Source of the DNA: Sutcliffiella tianshenii
GTDB lineage: Bacteria; Bacillota; Bacilli; Bacillales; Bacillaceae_I
Reading direction: 5' to 3'
DNA: 64,000 bases
Assembly: GCF_016908565.1 (NCBI RefSeq)
Contig: NZ_JAFBED010000001.1
Coordinates: 434,001-498,000 of the forward strand
Part shown: one piece after another, positions 17,915 through 26,709 of the stretch
Position numbering within the stretch: the first letter of the stretch is position 1
Layout: every line of letters begins with the position of its first letter
The notes under the pieces: model-generated
Seen by the model: the letters and a program-made list of their open reading frames with translations, nothing else
What the model was told of the DNA's origin: nothing
The model's database searches: none
Program-made: the position numbers and the translations under genes

Positions 17915-18552
17915 AGGTAGTAATTATTGATGATCATCCTTTAGTCCGAAGAGGATTAGCAGATGTACTGTCACTGGAGGAAAGCCTGGATTTCTCCGGG
18001 GAAGCAAAAAATGTAAAGGAAGCTTCTGCACTTTTGGAAAAGGTAAAGCCTGAACTTGCTTTAATTGACTTAAGATTGGGAAATGAATCGGGATTAAATG
18101 TAGTAAGAAGCGTGAAAGCTACTCGTTCGTCATGCAAATTTGTGCTTTTGACTTCCTCAGCAACAAAAGCGGACTTGATAGAAGCCAAAGAGGCAGAAGT
18201 GGATGGATTTATTCATAAATCCGCCTTACCAGAAGAGTTACTATATGCCATTAAACTCGTCAGTCAAGGTCGAAAATACTATGATCCTTCCATTCTAGAG
18301 TTGATGATGGACGAGAAAAAGGTTGAGGAAAGTGAACGGATTGTCGAACAATTAACTCAGAAAGAGACGGAGGTCCTGAAACTCCTGGGAAAAGGCTTGG
18401 CAAACCGGCACATCGCCAAAGAATTATACATTACAGAATACACAGTAAAAAAGCATGTCAGTCAAGTACTCTCCAAATTACAATTGGATGATCGCACGCA
18501 GGCGGCGCTATATGCGAATTCGAGAGGGCTGGTGAAGTATGAGGTTAGCTAA
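17911..18552 (+). CDS. NarL/FixJ-family response regulator
   Basis: 213 residues. Receiver domain with acidic pocket IIDDHP, phospho-acceptor Asp53 in LIDLRLG, Thr/Ser in LLTSSAT and Lys103 in FIHKSALP; a LuxR-type helix-turn-helix at about 145-205 (LTQKETEVLKLLGKGLANRH, TVKKHVSQVLSKL). Overlaps the kinase gene by four bases, and a strong terminator ends the operon. Likely targets are the inverted repeats at 14574 and 13783, which would make the locus self-regulating (inference). Confidence 0.95.
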   Translation: MKVVIIDDHPLVRRGLADVLSLEESLDFSGEAKNVKEASALLEKVKPELALIDLRLGNESGLNVVRSVKATRSSCKFVLLTSSATKADLIEAKEAEVDGFIHKSALPEELLYAIKLVSQGRKYYDPSILELMMDEKKVEESERIVEQLTQKETEVLKLLGKGLANRHIAKELYITEYTVKKHVSQVLSKLQLDDRTQAALYANSRGLVKYEVS

Positions 18553-18566
18553 AGATTGGTACTATT

Positions 18567-18597
18567 AAAACACCTCTCCGATTTGGAGAGGTGTTTT
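18567..18597. terminator. Terminator of the two-component operon
   Basis: Perfect 13-bp stem AAAACACCTCTCC / GGAGAGGTGTTTT with a GATTT loop. Confidence 0.92.
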
Positions 18598-18687
18598 AAC
18601 TATTTAATATAAGTCGAATGACCCGCACCTCATCCCTATTTTTTCTGCTAAAATAAAGAAAAACAACAATAGAAGGAGTAGATTACC

Positions 18688-20046
18688 ATCAAATTTAAAC
18701 AACAATTATTCGTTATAGTATTTTTTCTGTTTGCCAGTCTGCTATTGACAACAAATGTGCAAGCATCAGATAGAATCTCAGGCGAGAATCGGTATATTAC
18801 TGCAGTCAAGATTTCACAGTCGGGCTGGGAGAGTGCGAATACCGTTGTGCTAACGAGAGGCGATAGCTTCCCTGATGCTCTGGCTGGTGGGCCACTGGCG
18901 TACTATCATAATGCTCCTATTCTTTTAACAACTCAGAATAGCTTACATACGGAAACGAAGAAAGAGATTCAACGGCTAGGAGCGAAAAACGTCATCATTC
19001 TTGGAGGTACTGCCGCAGTTTCGGATAGTGTAAAGGATACACTAGAAGGCATGGGACTCGCAGTCGATCGGATTTCGGGGAAGAATCGGTACGCTACTGC
19101 CGCTCTGATAGCTGAAGAGCTTCCTTCCTCGAGGGCCATCGTGGCCAACGGCAGCAACTTCCCGGATACTCTGGCAGTTGCACCATATGCAGCCAAAAGC
19201 GGCACCCCGATTTTGCTTACTAATCATGCAAAGTTACCAGGTGAAACGGAGCAGGCTTTGAAAGGTAAAACCCATACCACTATTGTTGGTGGTGTAAGTG
19301 CCGTCAGCAATGAGGTTGCAAGCAAACTTCCTAACGCAACCAGAATCAGCGGCAAGGACCGTTATGCAACGGCACATGCGATCATCACAAAGCTTCCAAT
19401 GCAGAGTAAAACTGCCTACGTGGCAACAGGAAAGCAGTTTGCAGATGCTCTGGCTGGATCAGTGTTGGCCGCCAAACAGGATGCTTCCATTCTTTTGACC
19501 GATCCAGCATTTGTCCCAAACATAGTCCGTGAAACAGTTACGACAAAGGATTATAGCAAAATAATCACTTTTGGCGGCGTAAGCGCAGTATCCAGCCAAA
19601 CAGCTACCGAGCTCTCTAACCTCACGCTTGTCGACGGGGATATCAGCAAAGTAAGTAGCGCAGAGTGGGAAGTCTACAAAAATGTAAATCAAGAACGTCA
19701 AAAACAAAACCTTTCTCCATTGCGGCTTCATGTCCAACTAGGAGAAGTGGCACGTATCAAATCAAAGGATATGCATGATAACCAATACTTTTCCCATACC
19801 TCGCCTACCTATGGCTCACCGTTTGATATGTTGGCATCATTCGGACTGGATTACTGGTCAGCTGGTGAAAACATCGCAGCAGGCCAACCTGATCCATCCA
19901 GTGTTATGAATAGCTGGATGAACAGTCAAGGGCATAAGGCGAATATATTAAGCGTCAATTACACGCATATTGGTGTGGGGCACCATTATGGGAGTAAGGG
20001 ATATCGTAACTATTGGACACAGATGTTTATGACGCCGAGGGATTGA
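18688..20046 (+). CDS. CWB2 cell-wall protein with C-terminal CAP/SCP domain, apparent AUC start
   Basis: Three CWB2 repeats (first at SDRISGENRYITAVKIS) lead to a CAP domain (about the last 125 residues: YFSHTSP, AGENIAAG, WMNSQGHKANIL), as in YkwD-type secreted proteins. The reading frame continues upstream to a stop at 18679 and encodes a clear signal peptide, KFKQQLFVIVFFLFASLLL then TTNVQAS, but no ATG, GTG or TTG precedes it. The codon in the right place, nine bases after AGAAGGAG, is ATC at 18688; ATT at 18682 is the alternative. The TTG at 18745 would lose the signal peptide. Either a rare AUC/AUU start or a start-loss mutation. 452 aa from 18688; own terminator. Confidence 0.8.
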   Translation: MKFKQQLFVIVFFLFASLLLTTNVQASDRISGENRYITAVKISQSGWESANTVVLTRGDSFPDALAGGPLAYYHNAPILLTTQNSLHTETKKEIQRLGAKNVIILGGTAAVSDSVKDTLEGMGLAVDRISGKNRYATAALIAEELPSSRAIVANGSNFPDTLAVAPYAAKSGTPILLTNHAKLPGETEQALKGKTHTTIVGGVSAVSNEVASKLPNATRISGKDRYATAHAIITKLPMQSKTAYVATGKQFADALAGSVLAAKQDASILLTDPAFVPNIVRETVTTKDYSKIITFGGVSAVSSQTATELSNLTLVDGDISKVSSAEWEVYKNVNQERQKQNLSPLRLHVQLGEVARIKSKDMHDNQYFSHTSPTYGSPFDMLASFGLDYWSAGENIAAGQPDPSSVMNSWMNSQGHKANILSVNYTHIGVGHHYGSKGYRNYWTQMFMTPRD

Positions 20047-20056
20047 AAATCACAAA

Positions 20057-20096
20057 GAAAGCCGCCAGGAACTTTTAGTTCTTGACGGCTTTTTTA
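20057..20096 (+). terminator. Terminator of the CWB2-CAP gene
   Basis: 14-bp stem AAGCCGCCAGGAAC / GTTCTTGACGGCTT with one mismatch and a G-T pair, then TTTTT. Confidence 0.85.
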
Positions 20097-20127
20097 CTCT
20101 CGTTAGACAGAGATCAGGAGCACCTCT

Positions 20128-20984
20128 TTATTCTGGTGTAATCCCTAGAGCTAAAGCTCCTAAAATTCCTTGTTCATCGTTAAGCTGTGGAGGAATAATA
20201 TATTCTTCCATTGATTCGATAGTAATATAGTTTTGGAGCAGCTTGGAAACTTTATCTCTAATTAATGGGAACAGAATGTCTTGTTTCATCACTCCACCAC
20301 CGAGAATGATTTTTCCCGGGCTCAAAATGTAAATATAGTTCACAATGGCTTGGGCCAGGTAATGTGCTTCGATTTCCCATACTTTCTTTGCATTCTCTAA
20401 TTCATTTGCTTTTTTACCGTATCTTGCTGCGATTGCTGTACCGGATGCGAGGCCCTCTAAACAGCCTCCATGATAGGGACAGCACCCTTCATAGTCATCT
20501 TGGGGATGACGGGAAACATAAATATGCCCCATCTCAGGGTGGGTCATGCCCTTTAAGGTAGAACCATTTTTTACATAACCCCCGCCTATACCGGTACCGA
20601 CTGTAATGTATAGACAGCTCCCTTGCCCTTTTCCTGCTCCCCAATAGTACTCTCCTAAAGCAGCGGCATTCACATCCGTATCCAAATGAATGGGGATATT
20701 GTATTTTTGCTTAAAGGCTTGATGAATGTTGAAGTTTTCCACTGCACTTTGGGTGTATTGAGTATTTCCCCATATGTGTCTTTCTTCTCATCCAACTCGA
20801 TGGGCCCGAAACACCCTATGCCTATGGAGTTCAGTGAATAGTTTTCAAAAAATGCATCAACCCTTTGTAATGTTTGCTTGGGATCTGATGTGGGAATGGT
20901 AATTTTGTCGATTATTTTACCTTCCTTATCTTCTACTGCACAAACGAATTTTGTACCACCTGCTTCAATAGCACCGTATAGCAT
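20128..20984 (-). pseudogene. ROK-family fructokinase (GmuE-like), split by a one-base frameshift
   Basis: N-terminal half (ATG 20984, MLYGAIEAGGTKFVCAVEDK, then IGIGCFGPIEL) and C-terminal half (catalytic HLDTDVNAAALGEYYWG, TVGTGIGGG, zinc motif with CCPYHGGCLEG) lie in different frames. They join without loss at NTPKVQW then ENFNIHQAF if one G is restored in the GG at 20739-20740. Together they make a normal ~286-residue ROK sugar kinase that phosphorylates fructose or mannose. Everything else is intact, so the mutation is recent or a homopolymer sequencing error. In this locus it could handle free hexose released from glycosylglycerates. Confidence 0.85.
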
Positions 20985-21066
20985 ACTTTCCCCCCTATTA
21001 AGCTTTCAGCCTGATAATCCAGAAACACCATATACTATGTATTATACTATTTTTCACAAATTGAAA

Positions 21067-21090
21067 GGGGCAGTATTGGAATACTGCCCC
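21067..21090 (-). terminator. Terminator after the glycerate kinase gene
   Basis: Perfect 11-bp inverted repeat GGGGCAGTATT / AATACTGCCCC with a minimal loop; T-run is modest on the minus strand (CCCCTTTC). Confidence 0.7.
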
Positions 21091-21094
21091 TCTC

Positions 21095-22243
21095 CTATGA
21101 ATGACTCTTCATAAGTCGGCAGATTTGCTCCACCGTCACCTCAATCTGCCGCTCCGTCACTTCCGGCTGCATTGCTTCCTCCAAGCTTCTGCATTGGGTT
21201 TGAATGGAGAAAACTGCATCAAGGTGTTCATTCAATAGTTTCGTATCGGTATCTATCCTGCCTGCAATGCCGATCACTTTTTTGCCATGCTTCCTTGCGA
21301 GTTTTGCCACACCCACGGGCACTTTTCCGTAGATCGATTGGCTGTCAAGACTTCCTTCTCCTGTAAACACGAGGTCGGCCAGCTTCATTTTTTCTTCTGC
21401 ATTTGTATAGTGAAGCACCATTTCTATGCCGGATTGCATGTCAGCCCCTAAGCACCCGGCAAAAGCCCCACCAAGTCCACCGGCGGCACCAGCCCCGGAA
21501 ATTGCTTGTATGTTTACGACAAGCTTTTGCTCCACTAGATCTGCAAAGCGGTTTAGGTGACCGTCCAACTCTAGGATAGCTTCCATCGACGCACCCTTCT
21601 GGCCTGCAAAGACATATGCCGCTCCTTGGGGACCATAAAAAGGATTCATCACATCACTTGCAATCGTGATGGTACACTCTGAGAGTTCAGGTAAAGCGTC
21701 TTCTGTTGAGAAATCGTATGCATGCAGCAACGGATTTCCTTCTTCAGGAGTCAACAGCCTTCCTGCATGATCGTAAAATTTCCAGCCAAGCGCCTGGAGC
21801 ATCCCAAGCCCACCATCATTGGTCGCACTTCCACCCAAAGTAACGATCAGATGTCGATATCCTTTGGCGATTGCGTCCCGGATTTGTTCGCCGAATCCAT
21901 AGGAGTTCGAGCGCATCGGATTTCTTTTTTCGATTGGAACCAAGGTAAGGCCCGTACTTTCTGCACATTCAATGACCGCATGCGGATTTCCGTCGTAATC
22001 GAACACTCCATATTTAGCAAGTACCCGCTCCATCAAGGGTCCGGATACTTCCACTTCCTCGACTTTCCCTTTGTTGGCATAGAGGAGCGCCTCTACGGTT
22101 CCCTCTCCTCCATCTGCCATCGGTAAAATGTCAACCTCTGCAGACGGAAAGACAGCTTTCACCCCACTGGCAACAGCCTCGCCGACTTTATAAGCAGACA
22201 AGGAGCCTTTAAAGGAATCCGGGGCTACAAGTATATGTTTCAA
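21095..22243 (-). CDS. Glycerate kinase (GarK/GlxK type)
   Basis: Phosphorylates D-glycerate to 2- or 3-phosphoglycerate for glycolysis. About 382 residues, full length for the GlxK family. Signature segments: VAPDSFKGSLSA at the N-terminus, PMADGGEGTVEAL, TLGGSATNDGGLGML and TGEGSLDSQSIYGK. TTG at 22243 (KHILVAPDSF) is preferred, with GGTGGTGA upstream; a GTG at 22258 is also possible. Glycerate is the shared product of the mannosylglycerate hydrolase and the glucosylglycerate phosphorylase encoded just upstream, so its place in this locus makes metabolic sense. Confidence 0.92.
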   Translation of the reverse strand: MKHILVAPDSFKGSLSAYKVGEAVASGVKAVFPSAEVDILPMADGGEGTVEALLYANKGKVEEVEVSGPLMERVLAKYGVFDYDGNPHAVIECAESTGLTLVPIEKRNPMRSNSYGFGEQIRDAIAKGYRHLIVTLGGSATNDGGLGMLQALGWKFYDHAGRLLTPEEGNPLLHAYDFSTEDALPELSECTITIASDVMNPFYGPQGAAYVFAGQKGASMEAILELDGHLNRFADLVEQKLVVNIQAISGAGAAGGLGGAFAGCLGADMQSGIEMVLHYTNAEEKMKLADLVFTGEGSLDSQSIYGKVPVGVAKLARKHGKKVIGIAGRIDTDTKLLNEHLDAVFSIQTQCRSLEEAMQPEVTERQIEVTVEQICRLMKSHS

Positions 22244-22270
22244 TCTAATCACCACCACTGTATTATCTTA

Positions 22271-22309
22271 AAGAGGACGGTAAACCAGCTATCAGTTTAC
22301 CGTCCTCTT
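22271..22309 (-). terminator. Strong hairpin between the phosphorylase and glycerate kinase genes
   Basis: Perfect 15-bp stem AAGAGGACGGTAAAC / GTTTACCGTCCTCTT with a 9-base loop. On the minus strand only TTTAAGAT follows, so it may be a partial terminator or a 3'-end stabiliser that lowers glycerate kinase expression relative to upstream genes. Confidence 0.7.
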
Positions 22310-22317
22310 CCATGCAT

Positions 22318-24018
22318 TTAACCTTTAACTTTTATCCAAACAAATTCATAAGGCTTTAATGTTATTTCTGCCCCGACAGTTTCTCCTGTCAGCAGATTCG
22401 TGCCTGAAACTTCCTCGTTAAAGCGGCATACCGTTTCATTTGCGTCGACATTGACGGCAAAATACACCACATCACCTGTCTCGGTATTTTCACGCTTCAA
22501 GCCGAAGAGCTTTTCACCCAATTCCAGTACGGATTGCTCTGCAAACGGGGAAAATGCTTTTTCTGCCTGACGGATCTCGATCATGTTGGTGAGGGAAGCA
22601 AAAATCTCTTTTCTTCGATCATCTGTTTCAAGCTCTTCCACGATACGGTTGTATTCGAGCTTTTCCCGATTAATTCGACGATTAATGCCTGATTCCTCCA
22701 AGCCTTTATAATCATTTCGCGATCCTAATAGAGAATGATAGTAGATGGCCGGCACCCCTATGCAGGATAGCAAGATGGAATGGGCAGCAAGCATCTTGTT
22801 GATCTGCTGGTCCTCTGATAGGTCCTCTTCTTTGTTTACCAAGGCATCCGAGTAGTTGATGTTCAGTTCATAGACGGACTGTGTGCCATCCGGGTTGCTC
22901 TTGTACGAGACGCACCCACCGTTTCTCTCCACTTTTTCCACTAGTAACTGTTTGTCTTCCTCGGTTAAAATCCCTTCCGTCGGTCGCATTCCGATTCCAT
23001 CATGACTGGCAAGGAAATTGAAATACGTAGCGTTGTCGGATACTTTCCCGATCGTTTTGGCCCATTGGGTAAGCTTCGATGCATCGTGTGTAGTCAAAGA
23101 GAATAGCACTAATGGCGGCAATGAAAATTGGTAGACCATATGCGCCTCGTTCGTTCCATCTCCAAAATAGCTGATATTCTCCTGATGCGGCACATTCGTT
23201 TCCGTGATGATCTGAGTGTTCTTGTTCATTTCATCCAACAGGACTCTCCACAGCTGGATCACTGCATGGGTCTGCGGCAGGTGGATGCATGAAGTCCCTG
23301 ATTCTTTCCATAGGAATCCGATCGCATCCAGACGAATGCTTGTACCGCCTTTATGCACATAGGAAATAAGGATATCCGTCATTTCCTTCAATAGTGGAAA
23401 GTGTGCGACATTGACATCGACCTGATCCTCACTGAATGTTGTCCATGCCGTTTTCTTTCCATCCTTCCCCTCATATTCATGGAATAATGGGGAGGTTCTT
23501 GGACGGACGACGTTGGAAGCATCAAAGCTTGGATCATGTGGAATGAAATATTGCTGGTACTTTGCTTCTCCGTTTATATATCCTTGGAACCAGCTGCTTG
23601 ATTTGGAAATATGGTTGGCAACAAAATCGTACATCATTCGATAATCCTTGGAGAAGTTCTCCAGGTCGCTCCAATCCCCTAAATCGGGATGGATTTCCCG
23701 GTAATCCGTAACGGAGAATCCATCATCCGAGGTATAGGGGAACATCGGCAGCAAGTGTACATCCGTAATTTTATTTCCAACCTGATCGGTCAAAAACTTC
23801 TGGAGCGTTTGAAGGGTTGGAACACCGTCTTCGTAAATGCTGTCTCCATAGGTGATCAGATAAACATTTTCTTCACTTACAGGCGTATCCTCTTTCCAAT
23901 CATTCTGCTTCCATTCTTGGAGGAGTGCTTTCATTTCCTCCAAGTAGGAAGCATCGTAGGTTTCGCCATAAACCTCTTTTAAAAGCGATTCTATTTTTTC
24001 ATTTAAAGCGTTGGACAT
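22318..24018 (-). CDS. GH13_18 glycoside phosphorylase, probable glucosylglycerate phosphorylase
   Basis: 566-residue sucrose-phosphorylase-family enzyme. Catalytic residues are visible: nucleophile Asp231 in SIRLDAIGFLWK, acid/base Glu273 in IITETNVP, and the ASHDG transition-state Asp. Subfamily GH13_18 includes sucrose, sucrose-6-P and glucosylglycerate phosphorylases (for example E. coli YcjM). Its place between the mannosylglycerate hydrolase and glycerate kinase genes points to glucosylglycerate, giving glucose-1-P plus glycerate. ATG 24018 is chosen, eight bases after AAAGGA; ATG 24027 overlaps that site. Starts 12 bases after mngB stops, so co-translated. Sucrose phosphorylase is the main alternative. 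Confidence 0.82.
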   Translation of the reverse strand: MSNALNEKIESLLKEVYGETYDASYLEEMKALLQEWKQNDWKEDTPVSEENVYLITYGDSIYEDGVPTLQTLQKFLTDQVGNKITDVHLLPMFPYTSDDGFSVTDYREIHPDLGDWSDLENFSKDYRMMYDFVANHISKSSSWFQGYINGEAKYQQYFIPHDPSFDASNVVRPRTSPLFHEYEGKDGKKTAWTTFSEDQVDVNVAHFPLLKEMTDILISYVHKGGTSIRLDAIGFLWKESGTSCIHLPQTHAVIQLWRVLLDEMNKNTQIITETNVPHQENISYFGDGTNEAHMVYQFSLPPLVLFSLTTHDASKLTQWAKTIGKVSDNATYFNFLASHDGIGMRPTEGILTEEDKQLLVEKVERNGGCVSYKSNPDGTQSVYELNINYSDALVNKEEDLSEDQQINKMLAAHSILLSCIGVPAIYYHSLLGSRNDYKGLEESGINRRINREKLEYNRIVEELETDDRRKEIFASLTNMIEIRQAEKAFSPFAEQSVLELGEKLFGLKRENTETGDVVYFAVNVDANETVCRFNEEVSGTNLLTGETVGAEITLKPYEFVWIKVKG

Positions 24019-24030
24019 GGGAATCATCCT

Positions 24031-26685
24031 TTATGTCAATTTTATTGTTACATAGCCTTTTGGTGGTATCTCCATAGCTCCGTCCACTTTTCCCAGTACT
24101 GTCTCATATAAGTTGGTCACGGCCTGGTCAGTGAATACTTCAGAGGTAACAGAGAAACGTTGTACGTCTTCAGTCGGGTTAAAGAACCTTACGATCACGC
24201 CATTCTCCTCATATGATTGCTTGCATGTGCTCATAAATACAGCCTGGTTATCTATGTTAAATAATGAGTTGGATGGTTGTAATTCTTTGATCGGCATCGG
24301 AAGTTCAAATCGTTCCAATCTCTCTTCGAACGTATTCAAGGACTGATGCTGGTAAGTGGCGTAATGCTTGCGATAGTAATCTGTTTTGGAAAATAGTTCT
24401 GTTTTGTCCATTTCCTTGCCTGTCCACACAATGGCATAATCAAATTCCATTTCCTGCTGGAGCTGGGCATCAGGCGTATAGACTACTTTGTTGTTGATCC
24501 CTGACGCGCGGCCTGGACGCCATTCCAGGTTGTCACGGCCCAGTAAACCGACACTGCGGAATAGAGTGAGTGCAAGTTCATTTGTTTCGGCCAGTACTTC
24601 ATATTCCTTTATCCCTTTTGTGATTGTGGCAAAGCTTGCATTATCACTTGTTACACCTACAAAGTTTTCCAATGGATAGATCGGAACCGGCGCTTCGGCG
24701 AATCCTTTTTCCCTCCAGCCTTCCAAATAGGGCTGGACAACAGGACGTTCGATCACACTGAATGCTTGATCGGCATAAGAGTGCGCTACATTTTCCAATC
24801 CTGTGGAAAGCAGCACGCGGATACGGTGATCCTTGCATATGTTATCGATTCCATGATGGACACGCACCATTTCTTCTCCATCTTGGAGGGTAAAAGTGGT
24901 GAGGATCTTGAAGGCTTTTGTATCGTTGCTACGATTTTGCCCATTCAACTCAGCCGGTAGCTCGGCAGTAAATTCTATAACTAACCTTTGTGAAAATTCA
25001 CCTTTTTTCACCCCTACGAGTCTTGCTTCGTTCCAATGGATAGGCTCATCACCTGGCAAAGGGGAGAAATCATAGGAATCGCCGGCATCTGCAACATTTT
25101 CAAAGCGGATGAAGTCCACCAGCTTTTGCTTCGTTTGCTTGTTTTCAAGTGTCAGGACATCATTTTCCAATGTTACGCGATACTGATCATTTTCGATAAA
25201 TGATTCTTTGCTGGAGTTTACTTTCGTTACCGTTGTTTCTTGCTCTTCCACAAAAAGAGTCGTGTAGCCCATTGCTGGTACTTCGATCAGCTTTGCTTGA
25301 ATGACAGAACGGTAATAGCCCGGTACTTCTACTTCCTTTTCCCCTTCAGCCGTGACGACGATTTTCTTGCCGCCGCTGATGTATTCCTGGGATAGCAGTT
25401 CAAAAGGTACCGCATCTCCCTGGTAGGATTGGAGAGTGAATGTTGTTTTCTTTGTAAATAGCACCGTTTCTATCAAACCTGAGTAGTTTTTGGAATCTGT
25501 ATTGAACACGACCGAGATATTCTCCTGTCCTGTCTGTACGCTAATCGCTTTTGTAAGCTGTTTTTTGATGATATTTACGAGTCCGTCCGCGATACGGTTG
25601 ACCTTTTCCAGACGTACGATGATGTCATGGTTCGTGTCATCCGAGTTGCACCCGCCAATACTGTCATGGGCATGTACATCGAACAGCATCTTCCACATGG
25701 AATCCAGCCACCTCTGAGGGTAGGAGAGTCCTAATGCTTTTCCAATCACTGCAAGAGGCTCAAGCACATATAAGATTTTATTTTCCACATCGTAGTTCAG
25801 TTTCTTCAAGTCATAGCGCTGCGAACGAATCGTGTTGTGAATGCGTGATTTTTGGGAGGCAATCAATTCACCCTCGATCACATTTTCAAATGCTGATTCG
25901 TCCTTCCACGTTTCCTTCATAAAAGATTCAAAGTCGGATAGGATGTATTCATACTTGTCATCCTTCTCATTGAGTTCTTTCACTGTTTCCGGAAAATGGT
26001 CGCGGACAAGCACCTGGTCACCACCTGCTGGCAGTAACAGATTATCCGTACTCTCGTTCATCGCAGCCAATTTATCCAGCATTGGAATAAGACGTTCTTG
26101 ATGGTACTCTTCGTCTGCTGCCAAGAACTTCCCTGGTCCATAGCCGAAATAGATATTATTCGCTTTTACACCCTTCCCATCCGGAGACTTCCATGTAAAA
26201 TTCAGATCACCGTTCAATTGATCTGTGTAGATCCCACGCTGCAGGATGCTGTAATCAATGCCAAAGCCTTCAAACATGGAAGGCAAGTACATATTTTGAC
26301 CGAAGATGTCTGGCAGGTAACCATTATTCATGCTGTGACCCATTTCTGTTGCCATTCTTGTTCCATACAGCAAGTTGCGGATGATGGATTCTTTATTGAC
26401 TAAAAGGGAATCGGTTTGGGTATACCACGGTCCGACAAAAATCCGCTTTGCAGCGACGAGCTTCTGTAAACGCTCGCGCTGCTCCGGACGAATTTTCAAA
26501 TATTCATCGACAACAGACATCTGTGCATCAAACACATAGCCGTTGTAATCTTGATCATTTTCAAGGACATCCATGAGATAGTCCAGGTTTTCTACTAATA
26601 GTACGTTTGAATCCTCTATGGTAAAGTACCACTCACGATCCCAGTGGGAATGCGGTACAACAAATACTTTTTTCTTGTTCGTCAT
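24031..26685 (-). CDS. mngB: Mannosylglycerate hydrolase, GH38 alpha-mannosidase
   Basis: 884 residues, the length of E. coli MngB. GH38 marks: zinc-binding PHSHWDREWY at 11-20, nucleophile Asp126 in GYLPDIFGQ, and HDSIGGCNSD in the helical domain, then the all-beta C-terminal domains. MngB cleaves 2-O-(6-phospho-alpha-mannosyl)-D-glycerate to mannose-6-P and glycerate in the cytoplasm. No signal peptide, as expected. It follows the PTS gene by 24 bases with a GGAGGAG ribosome site, and ManA is nearby to use mannose-6-P. Confidence 0.93.
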   Translation of the reverse strand: MTNKKKVFVVPHSHWDREWYFTIEDSNVLLVENLDYLMDVLENDQDYNGYVFDAQMSVVDEYLKIRPEQRERLQKLVAAKRIFVGPWYTQTDSLLVNKESIIRNLLYGTRMATEMGHSMNNGYLPDIFGQNMYLPSMFEGFGIDYSILQRGIYTDQLNGDLNFTWKSPDGKGVKANNIYFGYGPGKFLAADEEYHQERLIPMLDKLAAMNESTDNLLLPAGGDQVLVRDHFPETVKELNEKDDKYEYILSDFESFMKETWKDESAFENVIEGELIASQKSRIHNTIRSQRYDLKKLNYDVENKILYVLEPLAVIGKALGLSYPQRWLDSMWKMLFDVHAHDSIGGCNSDDTNHDIIVRLEKVNRIADGLVNIIKKQLTKAISVQTGQENISVVFNTDSKNYSGLIETVLFTKKTTFTLQSYQGDAVPFELLSQEYISGGKKIVVTAEGEKEVEVPGYYRSVIQAKLIEVPAMGYTTLFVEEQETTVTKVNSSKESFIENDQYRVTLENDVLTLENKQTKQKLVDFIRFENVADAGDSYDFSPLPGDEPIHWNEARLVGVKKGEFSQRLVIEFTAELPAELNGQNRSNDTKAFKILTTFTLQDGEEMVRVHHGIDNICKDHRIRVLLSTGLENVAHSYADQAFSVIERPVVQPYLEGWREKGFAEAPVPIYPLENFVGVTSDNASFATITKGIKEYEVLAETNELALTLFRSVGLLGRDNLEWRPGRASGINNKVVYTPDAQLQQEMEFDYAIVWTGKEMDKTELFSKTDYYRKHYATYQHQSLNTFEERLERFELPMPIKELQPSNSLFNIDNQAVFMSTCKQSYEENGVIVRFFNPTEDVQRFSVTSEVFTDQAVTNLYETVLGKVDGAMEIPPKGYVTIKLT

Positions 26686-26709
26686 GTTTTCTCCTCCAAT
26701 TACTTGGAT

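Noticed and set aside
22318-24018. Plain sucrose phosphorylase
   Set aside because: Possible by family, but the tight linkage to mannosylglycerate hydrolase and glycerate kinase genes and lack of other sucrose genes favour glucosylglycerate; kept as the stated alternative.
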